From Arthrobacter sp. AZCC_0090 (GTDB lineage: Bacteria > Actinomycetota > Actinomycetes > Actinomycetales > Micrococcaceae): a stretch of DNA of 64,000 nucleotides. The notes under the pieces were generated by a model. The model did no database searches and had not been told where the DNA came from. It saw nothing but the letters and a program-made list of their open reading frames with translations. The DNA lies in the NCBI RefSeq assembly GCF_014207375.1, contig NZ_JACHEE010000015.1:1-64000 (forward strand), written 5' to 3'. Every line of letters starts with the position of its first letter. The first letter of the stretch is position 1. This document shows, in pieces, positions 42,837 through 51,476 of the stretch. Made by a program: the position numbers and the translations under genes.

Positions 42837-43147
42837 GCCAGCTCCCACACCAACTGGATGCCCGAGTCATTGCCCGAATAGTCATCCTGGACTTCCAGAA
42901 GTTCGGCCATGCGGGTTTGCCAGGGGACGTTTGCCGGGTGGTCCGCGAGCGCCCGGCGCATAGCCTGATAGTCCTCTACTTCGACCATGTGGAAGAGGTC
43001 CTGGCCACTGCGCCAGATCCGCCAATTGCCCACGCCGGCCTCTTTCAGGGCGGCGACGAGCTCGGCGGGGATTCCCGCATGGGCATCCGCATAGTCCTGC
43101 TCGGTGCCCGGCTTGAGCCGGGTGTGCAGGGCAATGGTTTCCGGCAC
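42833..43147 (-). CDS. Sugar mutarotase of the L-rhamnose/fucose mutarotase family
   Basis: A 104-residue RhaM-type dimeric alpha-beta barrel protein: ALHTRLKPGTEQDYADAHAGIP, VGNWRIWRSGQDLFHMVEVEDY and NVPWQTRMAELLEV. It interconverts alpha and beta anomers. In this operon the substrate should be L-fucose released by the fucosidase. The gap to the fucosidase gene is one base. Confidence 0.88.
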   Translation of the reverse strand: MPETIALHTRLKPGTEQDYADAHAGIPAELVAALKEAGVGNWRIWRSGQDLFHMVEVEDYQAMRRALADHPANVPWQTRMAELLEVQDDYSGNDSGIQLVWELA

Positions 43148-43148
43148 G

Positions 43149-44432
43149 CTACACCCCGGGCTTCAGGAAGAGTTCGACGACGGGCACCGCCACGTCCGGT
43201 CGCTGGACGGGCAGCTTCAGTGTCAGCGTACCCGCCGGTTGTCCCCCAGGGGTGGTGTTGATTGCTTCCCGGTCCGGTGCGATCTCCAGCATCGCCACTT
43301 CGGAGGCGTCGTTGAGCAGCTGGGCATATTCGACCTTGCCGGCGAGTTCGGGGAGGTGGACGTATTCGAACGGCCACGCAAACAAGTGCACGTAGAGCCG
43401 GTCGCCACAGCGCGTGTACCGGGCATCCGCGGGCGGGGTCCAGGCCGCGGGTCGGGCACCGTAGATGGCGCGGGAGTGCAGCTTCATCCAGTCGCCGATG
43501 CCGCGGAGGGACTCCACCGCCCTCGGATCGAAATTCCCGCGGCCTGTGGGGCCGACGTTCAGGAGCAGGTTGCCGTCCTTGGACACCCCGTCGACGAGCA
43601 TTCGGACGAGCAAGTCCACGGACTTGTAGTCCAGGTTGTCCCGGTCATAGCCCCAACTGCCGTTCAGCGTCTGGCATGCCTCCCAAGGTACCTCGACGCC
43701 GTCCACCACCATCGGCCCGGAAGGCTGGTACTGCTCGGGCGTGGCGAAGTCGCCGGGAATGTCCAGGCGGTCGTTGACGATGATGCCCGGCTGCAGTTCC
43801 CGGACCATCTTCAAGAGTTCCACGGAGCCCCACGCCTCACGGCCCTTGCCGCCCCAGATCTCCTTGTGGTCCTCGCTGGTGTAGGAGAAGTCGAAGAAGA
43901 GGTAGTCGATCTGGCCGTAGTTGCTCAGCAGTTCGCGTACTTGGCCGTGCAAGTATTCGCGGTAGCGGGCCATGTCGCGGCCTTCGTTGAGCTTTGCGGC
44001 CTCGGGGTTGTCGCGTTCGGGGTGGAACCCGTCGATGGTGAAATCGGGGTGGTGCCAGTCAATGAGGGAGTGATAGAACCCCACCTTCAGGCCAAATTCG
44101 CGCAACGCCTCGACATACTGGGCCACCAAGTCCTGGCCGGACGGCGTTTTGGTGGACTTGTAGTCGGTCAGTGCGGAGTCCCACAGGCAAAAGCCTTCGT
44201 GGTGCTTGGTGGTCAGCACCACGTACTTCATGCCGGCGTCCTTCGCCGCACGGGCCCATTCCCGCGGATCGTAGAGATCCGGGTTGAAGTGCTGGAAATA
44301 CTTCTCATATTCCTCGGCAGGAATGCGTTCGCGGTTCTTGACCCACTCGTGCCGGGCCGGCAGGGCGTACAGGCCCCAGTGGACAAACATGCCGAACCGG
44401 GACTCCGTAAACCAAGGTGCTTGGGCGATCAA
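43149..44432 (-). CDS. Alpha-L-fucosidase, family GH29
   Basis: About 427 residues. I prefer the TTG at 44432 because CTAGGAG lies just before it; a GTG at 44459 would add nine residues. GH29 features: WFTESRFGMFVHWGLYALPARH, KYVVLTTKHHEGFCLWDS, QIDYLFFDFSYTSEDHKE (region of the nucleophile) and GNLLLNVGPTGRGNFDPRAV. A C-terminal beta-sandwich ends the protein. No signal peptide, so it acts on imported short fucosides. The importer genes lie upstream in the same operon. Confidence 0.93.
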   Translation of the reverse strand: MIAQAPWFTESRFGMFVHWGLYALPARHEWVKNRERIPAEEYEKYFQHFNPDLYDPREWARAAKDAGMKYVVLTTKHHEGFCLWDSALTDYKSTKTPSGQDLVAQYVEALREFGLKVGFYHSLIDWHHPDFTIDGFHPERDNPEAAKLNEGRDMARYREYLHGQVRELLSNYGQIDYLFFDFSYTSEDHKEIWGGKGREAWGSVELLKMVRELQPGIIVNDRLDIPGDFATPEQYQPSGPMVVDGVEVPWEACQTLNGSWGYDRDNLDYKSVDLLVRMLVDGVSKDGNLLLNVGPTGRGNFDPRAVESLRGIGDWMKLHSRAIYGARPAAWTPPADARYTRCGDRLYVHLFAWPFEYVHLPELAGKVEYAQLLNDASEVAMLEIAPDREAINTTPGGQPAGTLTLKLPVQRPDVAVPVVELFLKPGV

Positions 44433-44531
44433 GGTGTTTGCTCCTAGTGGTGTGCCCACGTGGGGTCTTCTGGGTGGCTGTAGCCGGCACGACTTGGAAG
44501 GAGTGTAATCCCACCAAATCTGTGCGTGTCC

Positions 44532-45530
44532 CTATTGGTACAGGTTCGGCTTGATCTGCTCGGAGTCGATGTTCTTGGCGTCGTACCAGTAGAAGCCGGT
44601 GTTGATGACCTTTTTCACAGGCTGTTTGTTGATGGCGGCGACGGCGGCCTTGACGGTTTCGTAACCAATGCCCACCGGGTTCTGGGTGATGGCGCCGGCC
44701 ATCACCCCGCCGCGGATCGCGTCTAGTTGTGCCTTGCCGGAGTCGAAGCCCACGATGGCCAGCTTGTCCTTGAGACCGAGTTCATTGACAGCATTAACGA
44801 CGCCGATTGCGGAACCTTCGTTGGTGCCGTACATGCCCTTGAGCTCAGGGTGTGCCGCGATGATGGCCTTGGCCGCATCGGTGGACTTAAGTTGGTCGCC
44901 GCCGGCGTACTGGATGTCGACGATCTTGATCTTCGGGGCGTTTGCCGCGATCCAGTCCTTGAAGCCGTCGCGGCGGTCAACACCGGATTTAGAAGTCTGA
45001 TCGTGGCAAATGATGGCGATGCTGCCCTCATTTCCGATCAGGCCGGCCAAGTGCTTGGCAGCCTCTCCGGCTGCAGCCTTGTTGTCCGTGGATGCGGTGC
45101 CCACCGGGATATCGCTGTCCACGCCCGAGTCGAACGCGATGATCGGAATATTCTTGCTCTTGGCCTGTTCGAGCAGCGGGGTGGCCGCCTTGGAGTCAAG
45201 CGCCGCGAAACCGATGGCTGCCGGGTTCTTGCCGAGCGCCGTGGTTAGCATTTGGATCTGCTGGTCCACATCAGCCTCGGTGTTGGGGCCCTCGAACGTG
45301 ATGGTGACGTTGAACTCTGCTGCGGCTTTCTCGGCACCCTGTTTCACTGCCTGCCAGAACTGGTGCTGGAAGCCTTTGGAGACGATCGCGATGTACGGCT
45401 TGGCGCCGGGCGCGGTCGCGGCGGCACCCGGAGCCGCGGCTGGGGTATCGCAGCCGGCGATTGCCACGGCCCCGAGGGCGACGCCAGTCAGGGTGAGAAA
45501 AGAGCGGCGGTTGTAGATGGACTTGCTCAT
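44532..45530 (-). CDS. Sugar ABC transporter substrate-binding lipoprotein (RbsB type)
   Basis: A 332-residue periplasmic-binding-protein family B member. The signal has RRSFLTLTGVALGAVAIAGC: a twin arginine and a lipobox IAGC with Cys at about residue 27. Mature fold: PYIAIVSKGFQHQFWQAVKQG, EADVDQQIQMLTTAL, IPIIAFDSGVDSD, and LAIVGFDSGKAQLDAIRGG. It should bind L-fucose or a fucosylated oligosaccharide. It lies 81 bases downstream of the permease gene and 72 bases upstream of the fucosidase. Confidence 0.9.
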   Translation of the reverse strand: MSKSIYNRRSFLTLTGVALGAVAIAGCDTPAAAPGAAATAPGAKPYIAIVSKGFQHQFWQAVKQGAEKAAAEFNVTITFEGPNTEADVDQQIQMLTTALGKNPAAIGFAALDSKAATPLLEQAKSKNIPIIAFDSGVDSDIPVGTASTDNKAAAGEAAKHLAGLIGNEGSIAIICHDQTSKSGVDRRDGFKDWIAANAPKIKIVDIQYAGGDQLKSTDAAKAIIAAHPELKGMYGTNEGSAIGVVNAVNELGLKDKLAIVGFDSGKAQLDAIRGGVMAGAITQNPVGIGYETVKAAVAAINKQPVKKVINTGFYWYDAKNIDSEQIKPNLYQ

Positions 45531-45611
45531 GCTTGGAAACTCCCTTGTTTTCTAAGACGTAAGGCTCGGTCCTGTGCAGATGCGACAGGCATGAAGAAGC
45601 GTGGCTGACGG

Positions 45612-46649
45612 TTACTGGGCGGTCTCCTTCCTCCGCAGCATGTCCAGGTAGACAGCCACCAGGATCACGACGCCTATTGCTACGTTTTGCCACTCCTGCG
45701 GCACCGAGATGATGCGCAGGCCGTTAGTCAGCACGGACATGATCAGGGCCCCGATCACGGTTCCTACAATGGAGCCTTTGCCTCCGGCCAATGATGTTCC
45801 ACCGATCACGACGGCGGCAATCGCCTGCAGCTCGTAGCCGAGACCCTGCCCAGGCTGGGCCGAGTTCAAACGGGCGGCGATGATCACGCCGGCGAGGCCC
45901 GTGAAGGCGCCAGCCACTGTGTAAATCCAGAGCTTCCACGACCGGACGTTGATTCCGGAGAGCGCGGTGGCTTCTTCGTTGGAGCCGATGGAGAAGGTGT
46001 ATCGGCCAATGAGGGTTTTGCTCATCACGATGCCGGCCAGTATTGCCGCGGCGAAGAAGATGAACACCGCGTTCGGCACCACTAATCCGACAATCGGCTT
46101 GCCGAGCGCCAGGTTGCTGAAGCCCGGGGTGGAGGTGAAGTAGATCGGCTTGGTACCGGAGACCACCAGGGCCATGCCCTGCGCCACGAGCATCATTGCC
46201 AGCGTGGCAATGAACGGCGGGATTCTCAGGAAGGAGATGAAGAAGCCGTTGATTGCACCGATCACGGTACCCATCAGGATGCCGCCCACCACGCCCATCC
46301 ACAAGGGCAGGCCTAGATAGCTCAACACCACCCCGGTCATGACCGAACAAAGGCTCATTCCAGTACCTACTGAGAGATCGATGCCGCCAGTGATGATCAC
46401 GAACGTCGCGCCGAGGGCAAGCAACCCGATCACCACCGTAGAGAGTAGGATGTCCGAGAGGTTCGTGGGCAGTAAGAACCTGGAGTTCATGATGCCGAAG
46501 AAGATCACGAGGACAATCAACGAACCGAAGGCCAGCAACTGTTGCAAGGACGAACGCAGGCGCACGGAGATGTTTCCCTTGCGGGCCGTGGTTTCCGATG
46601 TGGGTTCCAGCCCCGGTTTGTGCGGTGCCGGGGAGTCTACGAGGCTCAT
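45612..46649 (-). CDS. Sugar ABC transporter permease (RbsC type)
   Basis: A 345-residue integral membrane protein with eight to ten helices. RbsC family motifs: NLSDILLSTVVIGLLALGATFVIITGGIDLSVG, and LNSAQPGQGLGYELQAIAAVVIGGTSLAGGKG-type segment near residues 255-285. Start overlaps the ATPase stop (ATGA). It forms a homodimeric channel driven by the double ATPase. Confidence 0.92.
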   Translation of the reverse strand: MSLVDSPAPHKPGLEPTSETTARKGNISVRLRSSLQQLLAFGSLIVLVIFFGIMNSRFLLPTNLSDILLSTVVIGLLALGATFVIITGGIDLSVGTGMSLCSVMTGVVLSYLGLPLWMGVVGGILMGTVIGAINGFFISFLRIPPFIATLAMMLVAQGMALVVSGTKPIYFTSTPGFSNLALGKPIVGLVVPNAVFIFFAAAILAGIVMSKTLIGRYTFSIGSNEEATALSGINVRSWKLWIYTVAGAFTGLAGVIIAARLNSAQPGQGLGYELQAIAAVVIGGTSLAGGKGSIVGTVIGALIMSVLTNGLRIISVPQEWQNVAIGVVILVAVYLDMLRRKETAQ

Positions 46650-48178
46650 GCTGTCACTGCTCCTGGTATAGCGGAGATACGCCGGGTGGCCAGCTCCATG
46701 ATGTTTTCCTGGGTGGCTTCCGCATTGTTGAGGAAACCTGTGATCCGGCCTTCGCTCATGACAGCGATCCGGTGGGACATTCGCAGCACCTCGGGCAGTT
46801 CCGAGGAGATCATGATGATCGCCTTCCCGCCTGCCGCCAGTTCGTCAAGGAGCTTGTAAATCTCCTCCTTGGCACCGACATCGATCCCGCGCGTGGGTTC
46901 ATCGAAGATCAGGATGTCGCAATCCTTTACAAGCCACTTCGCGATCACGATCTTCTGCTGATTGCCGCCGGAGAGGTTGCGGGCCAGTTGGTGGACGGAG
47001 GGAGTCTTAATCCGCAGCTTCTTGCTGAATTCCTCAGCGGTCCGGCGCAACGCACCCTCCTTGATGAAACCGCCCGCTGAGTTTTCGGTCAGCGAGGAGA
47101 GCATGATGTTCTCCTTCACGTCACGCTCCAGCATGAGACCGAGATGCTTGCGGTCCTCGGACAGATAACCGATTCCCAGCTTTGCCGCGACTGCCGGATT
47201 GGGGATGTCGACATCCGCTCCGCGGACCCGCAGATTGCCGAAAGTGGCGCGGTCCGCACCAACCAATGCCCGGGCCACTTCGGTCCGGCCAGCTCCCATG
47301 AGCCCGGCGAAACCGAGGATCTCGCCGCGGTGCAGATCGAACCCGACGTCCCTCAGCAGCGCCTTGGTGGCAAGCCCTTCAACCGAAAGCACGACGTCGG
47401 TACGCGCCCCGGCGGTAGCCGCCGTCGGGCGCTGTTCTCCCGAAACCTCCCGCCCCACCATCAGGGAGATGACCTCCTTCATGGAGGTTTCTGCGGTGCC
47501 GACGGTGTCCACATATTCGCCGTCGCGGATCACGGTAATGCGCTGGGAGATCAGCTTGAGCTCGTCCATCCGGTGCGAGATGTAGATGACGCCAGTCTCC
47601 AGCGAGATGAATCCTCGGATCAGATCGTGCAGGGTGGCCACTTCAGCGTCATTGAGCGCTGCCGTGGGTTCGTCCATGATGATCACCTTGGAGTCATGAC
47701 TCAGTGCCTTTGCGATCTCCACCATCTGCTGCTTGGCCACAGTCAGCCGACCCACGCTTTCGCGCGGGTTCAGCTGCAACCTCATGCGATCGAACAGATC
47801 CTGGGCTTTGCGGTTCAGGGCGTGCTCGCTGAGTAGGCCGAAACGCCGCGGCTCGCGGCCTATGAAGATGTTTTGCGCCACCGTGAGGTCCGGCATCAGA
47901 TTGAATTCCTGATGGATGATGCTGATGCCGAGTTCCTGAGCATGTTTGGGACCGTTCGACACGAAGGGCTTGCCGTCCAGGTCGAAGCTTCCGTGGTCCG
48001 GGACGTAGAGCCCGGAAAGGAGTTTCATGAGCGTCGACTTTCCGGCGCCGTTCTCACCTACCAGGGCGAGGACCTCACCCCGGCGCAATTCCAGATGCAT
48101 ATTGTGCAGGGCCCGGACACCAGGGAAGCTCTTGGTGACGCCTCGGACGGCTAGCAGCGGTGGCACTTGCTGGGTCAT
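46646..48178 (-). CDS. Sugar ABC transporter double ATP-binding protein (RbsA type)
   Basis: A 510-residue protein with two ABC domains. Domain 1: Walker A GENGAGKST (about 37-45), signature VGRLTVAKQQMVEIAKAL, Walker B VIIMDEPTAAL. Domain 2 (from about 250) has the degenerate P-loop GLMGAGRTEVAR, a signature LSGGNQQKIVIAKW and ILIFDEPTRGIDVGAKEEIY. This fused two-domain ATPase with a degenerate second P-loop is characteristic of ribose-type sugar importers. GGAGGTGATG gives a strong ribosome-binding site. Confidence 0.93.
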   Translation of the reverse strand: MTQQVPPLLAVRGVTKSFPGVRALHNMHLELRRGEVLALVGENGAGKSTLMKLLSGLYVPDHGSFDLDGKPFVSNGPKHAQELGISIIHQEFNLMPDLTVAQNIFIGREPRRFGLLSEHALNRKAQDLFDRMRLQLNPRESVGRLTVAKQQMVEIAKALSHDSKVIIMDEPTAALNDAEVATLHDLIRGFISLETGVIYISHRMDELKLISQRITVIRDGEYVDTVGTAETSMKEVISLMVGREVSGEQRPTAATAGARTDVVLSVEGLATKALLRDVGFDLHRGEILGFAGLMGAGRTEVARALVGADRATFGNLRVRGADVDIPNPAVAAKLGIGYLSEDRKHLGLMLERDVKENIMLSSLTENSAGGFIKEGALRRTAEEFSKKLRIKTPSVHQLARNLSGGNQQKIVIAKWLVKDCDILIFDEPTRGIDVGAKEEIYKLLDELAAGGKAIIMISSELPEVLRMSHRIAVMSEGRITGFLNNAEATQENIMELATRRISAIPGAVTA

Positions 48179-48228
48179 GCCATCACCTCCTTGTGATTAA
48201 GCGTGTATGTGCGCGTCTTGCAGGACCT

Positions 48229-49527
48229 TTAGCCGGCCCACTTCGGGCCGTCGGGAAAGCTGTAGTCGGCCAGCGTGCCGCGGGCCATTTCGCCGCCGGC
48301 CCCGGGTGCGGACGGAGGCCAGTAGCAACCATCGTGGACATCGACCGGGGTGACGAAGTGCTCGTGCAGGTGGTCGACGAACTCAATCATCCGACCATTC
48401 TTGTCGCCGGAAACTGCCACGAAGTCGAACATCGAAAAGTGCTGGACGGCCTCGCACAGACCAACCCCGCCGGCGTGCGGGCAGACGCGGACGCCGAACT
48501 TCGCCGCAAGGAGGAGGATGGCGATGTTCTCGTTCACTCCCGCCACCCTGGCCGCGTCCAGTTGCAGGACCTGCAGCGATCCGGCCTGCAGCATCTGTTT
48601 GAACATCACCCGGTTCTGGACATGCTCACCCGTGGCCACGGGAATCGGAGCCACGCCCCTGGCAATCGCCGCATGGCCCAGCACGTCGTCAGGGCTGGTC
48701 GGTTCCTCGATCCACGCGATGTCATAGGGCGCCAGGTGCGTCATCCATTCAATGGCTTCCTGGACGTCCCAGCGTTGGTTCGCGTCCACCGCGATCTTGA
48801 TATCCGGCCCCACGGCATCGCGGGCCGTGCGGACGCGCCTGATGTCGTCTTCCAGCGAGGCCCCCACCTTGAGCTTGATCTGCCCGAAACCGTCCGCAAC
48901 GGCTTCCTTGGCCAGACGCACAAGCTTGTCATCGCTGTAACCCAACCAGCCCGGCGTCGTGGTGTAAGCGGGGTATCCCTCCGCGAGAAGCGCTGCCCTG
49001 CGGGCGGCGCGCCCCGGCTCCGCCGCCCGCAATATTCCCAGCGCGTCCTCAGGAGTGAGCGCATCTCTGAGATACCGGAAGTCCACGAGCGCCACGATCT
49101 CCTCCGAACTCATCCGGGAAAGGAGTTCCCAGAGCGGCAACCCTGCCCGCTTGGCCTTGAGGTCCCAGAGGGCGTTGACGACCGCGCCGATCGCCATGTG
49201 CATCACGCCCTTTTCGGGGCCGAGCCAGCGGAGTTGGGAATCGTGGGCGAGGAGCTTCCAGGTGCTGCCCATGTCGTCGAGCAGTTCCTCGACGTTGCGG
49301 CCGAGGATGTGGTGGCGGAGTGCTTCGATCGCTGCGGTCTCCACCTCGTTGCCGCGCCCGATGGTGAAGACGAAACCGTGGCCCTCATGACCGTCACCGG
49401 CATCGGTCCTGATCACCAGATATGCCGCCGAATAGTCCGGATCCGGATTCATGGCATCCGATCCATCCAATTCCCGAGAGGTGGGAAAGCGGATATCGAA
49501 GGTGTCCACAGCGGTGATGACGCTCAT
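48229..49527 (-). CDS. L-fuconate dehydratase (enolase superfamily)
   Basis: About 432 residues from the ATG at 49527, chosen because GCAAGGAG precedes it; the longer upstream frame crosses the promoter. Enolase-superfamily residues: QIKLKVGAS (KxK), AVDANQRW (metal Asp), WIEEPTSPDD (metal Glu), TGEHVQNR (metal Glu) and CPHAGGVGL (catalytic His). The N-terminal DIRFPTSRELDGSDAMNPDPDY is typical of fuconate dehydratase. It converts L-fuconate to 2-keto-3-deoxy-L-fuconate. First gene of the operon. Confidence 0.92.
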   Translation of the reverse strand: MSVITAVDTFDIRFPTSRELDGSDAMNPDPDYSAAYLVIRTDAGDGHEGHGFVFTIGRGNEVETAAIEALRHHILGRNVEELLDDMGSTWKLLAHDSQLRWLGPEKGVMHMAIGAVVNALWDLKAKRAGLPLWELLSRMSSEEIVALVDFRYLRDALTPEDALGILRAAEPGRAARRAALLAEGYPAYTTTPGWLGYSDDKLVRLAKEAVADGFGQIKLKVGASLEDDIRRVRTARDAVGPDIKIAVDANQRWDVQEAIEWMTHLAPYDIAWIEEPTSPDDVLGHAAIARGVAPIPVATGEHVQNRVMFKQMLQAGSLQVLQLDAARVAGVNENIAILLLAAKFGVRVCPHAGGVGLCEAVQHFSMFDFVAVSGDKNGRMIEFVDHLHEHFVTPVDVHDGCYWPPSAPGAGGEMARGTLADYSFPDGPKWAG

Positions 49528-49550
49528 TGTGCTCCTTGCTTGGTCGCCCC

Positions 49551-49598
49551 GGGGGCGCTTCGTTTGTCCACCCGGGGGCGCTTCGTTTGTCCACCCGG
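49551..49598. repeat. Tandem duplication GGGGGCGCTTCGTTTGTCCA in the fucose 5' UTR
   Basis: A 23-base unit (core GGGCGCTTCGTTTGTCCACC) occurs twice in direct tandem just before the fuconate dehydratase start, between the promoter and the ribosome-binding site. It would lengthen the leader by one unit and may be a recent slippage event. Confidence 0.7.
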
Positions 49599-49634
49599 CC
49601 ACGATCCTCTGTAACTGGTCAGGAAACTCAATCG

Positions 49635-49664
49635 AGAATAAACATCCGATGTCTGGCTTGTCAA
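49635..49664 (-). promoter_or_regulatory. Promoter of the fucose operon with internal operator
   Basis: On the minus strand: TTGACA (49659-49664), an 18-base spacer, TATTCT (49635-49640). The spacer contains ACATCGGATGT (plus strand ACATCCGATGT, 49642-49652), a perfect palindrome about one central base. A repressor bound there would block the promoter. The same motif precedes both FadR-type regulators. Confidence 0.7.
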
Positions 49665-49899
49665 CGGGTGAATTTTTCATACTATTGGAGAAAGCAACAG
49701 CGCAGAGCTCGGATGACTGAGCGAGCACGAAGGAGGAACTGTGGATCTTTGATTTGCAAGGGTAGGCCGCGTAGGCGACGAGCAGCCCGCCGTTCTGGCC
49801 CAGGGCGAAGACGGGGTTGAGCGATGGTTCAGCCTTGAGAATCTGACCCCCGGAAATTGATCGGGAATTCCTGGCAGGCGACGGCATCGGCCGCACCCG

Positions 49900-50358
49900 T
49901 ACAGCCTGCATCGTCATCGGCTGAAGCGTCCTACCTTTCCACGAAGGCCGAGGCTGTGGAATGCATAGCCGGTACGTGGCCGCCGACGATGTCTCCGAAC
50001 GCGACTAGCAGTTGCCTGAAGCGGCGGGCCAGTGGACCAAAGGCAAATCTCTGGCGGCCTCCACCCCTTTGGGACCCTGGTTGGTTCCGGCCGACCAGCT
50101 TGACGCCGGCCACCCCCGTTGCGCACCTGGGTCAACGGAAATATCCGGCAGTCCTCCAGCACAAAAGATATGATTTTCGATTCCGCGACCGTTCTTCATC
50201 ATGTGAGCCAATACATGATTCTGGAGCCAGGGGACGTGCTCCTTTCCGGTACCCCGGAAGGCGTTGCCCTGTCCGGCCGGTTTCCGTACCTTAAGCCCGG
50301 GGACGTCGTCGAGCTGGAAATCGACCCGCTGGGTCAGCAACGTCAAGTGTTTTTATAG
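49900..50358 (+). pseudogene. Decayed FAH-family hydrolase (2,4-diketo-3-deoxy-L-fuconate hydrolase-like)
   Basis: The C-terminal 150 or so residues of a fumarylacetoacetate-hydrolase-family enzyme can be pieced together from three frames: a YVAADDVSERD segment, then an in-frame TAG where the family has a residue before QL, then GQWTKGKSLAASTPLGPWLV, a frameshift near 50125, then LRTWVNGNIRQSSSTKDMIF and LEPGDVLLSGTPEGVAL to a normal end PLGQQRQVFL. Another frameshift precedes YVAADD. The N-terminal half is missing. In the known fucose pathway a FAH-family enzyme performs the final cleavage to pyruvate and lactate. Confidence 0.8.
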
Positions 50359-50419
50359 GGCGCGGAAACGTGTAACGGCGCCTGCCTCTGTAGCTGGCGG
50401 GATCTCCCGATGAGCGCAG

Positions 50420-50753
50420 CCCCAGCGCGCCCTCTACTCCGCGTCGAAGGGACCGGTGCTGTCCCTCACCCTGGCCATGGCCGCCGGCCACATCCGTGAA
50501 GGCATCCGCGTGACCTGTGTCAATCCCGGCACCGTAGACACCCTGGGTGCGCCGCCTGTTCGACTCCTCAACCGGTCCCGCCTCTGAACGCGCTGTCCTC
50601 AACGCTCGCCAGCCACACGGCCGGCTTTTCGACGGGTCAGAAGTAGCCGCAGCTGTTGCATGCCTCGCCAGCCCGCTGGCAGGCTCCACATCAGGTACTG
50701 TTTTGGCTGTCGACGGCGGCATGCAGGGGTTGCGGCTGAGGACGGGCACCTAG
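50420..50753 (+). pseudogene. Decayed short-chain dehydrogenase (2-keto-3-deoxy-L-fuconate dehydrogenase-like)
   Basis: Only the C-terminal half of an SDR remains: ALYSASKGPVLSLTLAMAA (with the YxxxK pair), IREGIRVTCVNPGTVDT, a frameshift, then RRLFDSSTGPASERAVLNAR, QPHGRLFDGSEVAAAVACLA and LAVDGGMQGLRL. The Rossmann half with the GxxxGIG loop is deleted; it begins about 60 bases after the FAH remnant. The order FAH-SDR and closeness to the fucose operon suggest it once oxidised 2-keto-3-deoxy-L-fuconate. Confidence 0.8.
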
Positions 50754-50804
50754 CAGGCGCCGCCGCCCCCGCAAAAGGTGTCCGCGGTGCCGCCAGTATC
50801 GCGG

Positions 50805-51476
50805 CTAAATTGCCTGCCGAAGCCACGACTCCACGCCACTGATATGCACAGTAACGAGTGACCGGACAAGCTCGGCGTCGCGGCGCTCCAGGGCGTCCGC
50901 GATTGCTCTATGCTCGGCCAGAGTGTGTGTAACTGCCTTGTCCTGCGTCAGCCCCCGCCAGATGCGTGCACGGACCGTGCTGCTGGATAACGCCCCCAGC
51001 AAGCTACTGAGGTAGTCGTTGCCTGCGGCCTCGGTGATGATGCGGTGAAACTCCAAATCGTGGGCAACGAGTTCTTCGACGTCGGTACCCTCGTCGATCC
51101 TATCCATGGTGGCGCGTAGAGCCTGGAGCCTTTCCGTTGTGATCTTGCTGGCGGCGATGAAGGCACTAGCGGGCTCCAGTATTCGCCGAACCTCGAAGAG
51201 CTCCAGTATCGACCTGTCCTGGTGCAGGTCGACGACGAACGCGACAGCTTCATTGAGCAGCTTCGCATCAAGGCTTGTTACATAGGTTCCGTCGCCCCTG
51301 CGTACATCCAGCACGCGGATGAGTTCCAGAGCCTTGACCGCCTCACGGAGTGAACTGCGCGAGAGGCCAAGATGCTCGCTCAATTCTTTTTCCGGCGGCA
51401 GGCGATCCCCGGGCTTTATCTCTCCACGGATCAGCATGTCCTTGATCTTGCTGATAGCTTCATCTGTAACAGCCAT
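50805..51476 (-). CDS. FadR/GntR-family regulator 2 (fucose), near-identical paralogue
   Basis: About 223 residues from the ATG at 51476, matching the start of regulator 1. The DNA-binding helix SLREAVKALELIRVLDVRRG is the same as in regulator 1; most differences are in the FCD effector domain (for example SAFIAASKITTERLQALRAT). It appears intact although it lies among pseudogenes. Same predicted operator, so the two probably compete for or share sites. Confidence 0.88.
   Translation of the reverse strand: MAVTDEAISKIKDMLIRGEIKPGDRLPPEKELSEHLGLSRSSLREAVKALELIRVLDVRRGDGTYVTSLDAKLLNEAVAFVVDLHQDRSILELFEVRRILEPASAFIAASKITTERLQALRATMDRIDEGTDVEELVAHDLEFHRIITEAAGNDYLSSLLGALSSSTVRARIWRGLTQDKAVTHTLAEHRAIADALERRDAELVRSLVTVHISGVESWLRQAI

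Larger units (their letters stand above)
49528..49860. other. Divergent regulatory region upstream of the fucose operon
   Basis: About 330 bases without an intact gene. They contain a tandem repeat, the operon promoter and operator (separate entries). A purine-rich stretch around 49726-49740 (GAAGGAGGAAC) looks like an orphan ribosome-binding site; it may have served the lost FAH-family gene on the plus strand. Confidence 0.5.

Noticed and set aside
48229..49917. The long N-terminal extension of fuconate dehydratase (to 49917)
   Set aside because: It crosses the promoter, operator and tandem repeat; the ATG at 49527 has a good ribosome-binding site and gives the family N-terminus.
50119..50358. 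A short intact FAH-type protein from the ATG at about 50119
   Set aside because: It lacks the metal-binding and catalytic N-terminal portion; upstream in-frame pieces of the same family are broken by a frameshift and a stop, so it is a pseudogene.
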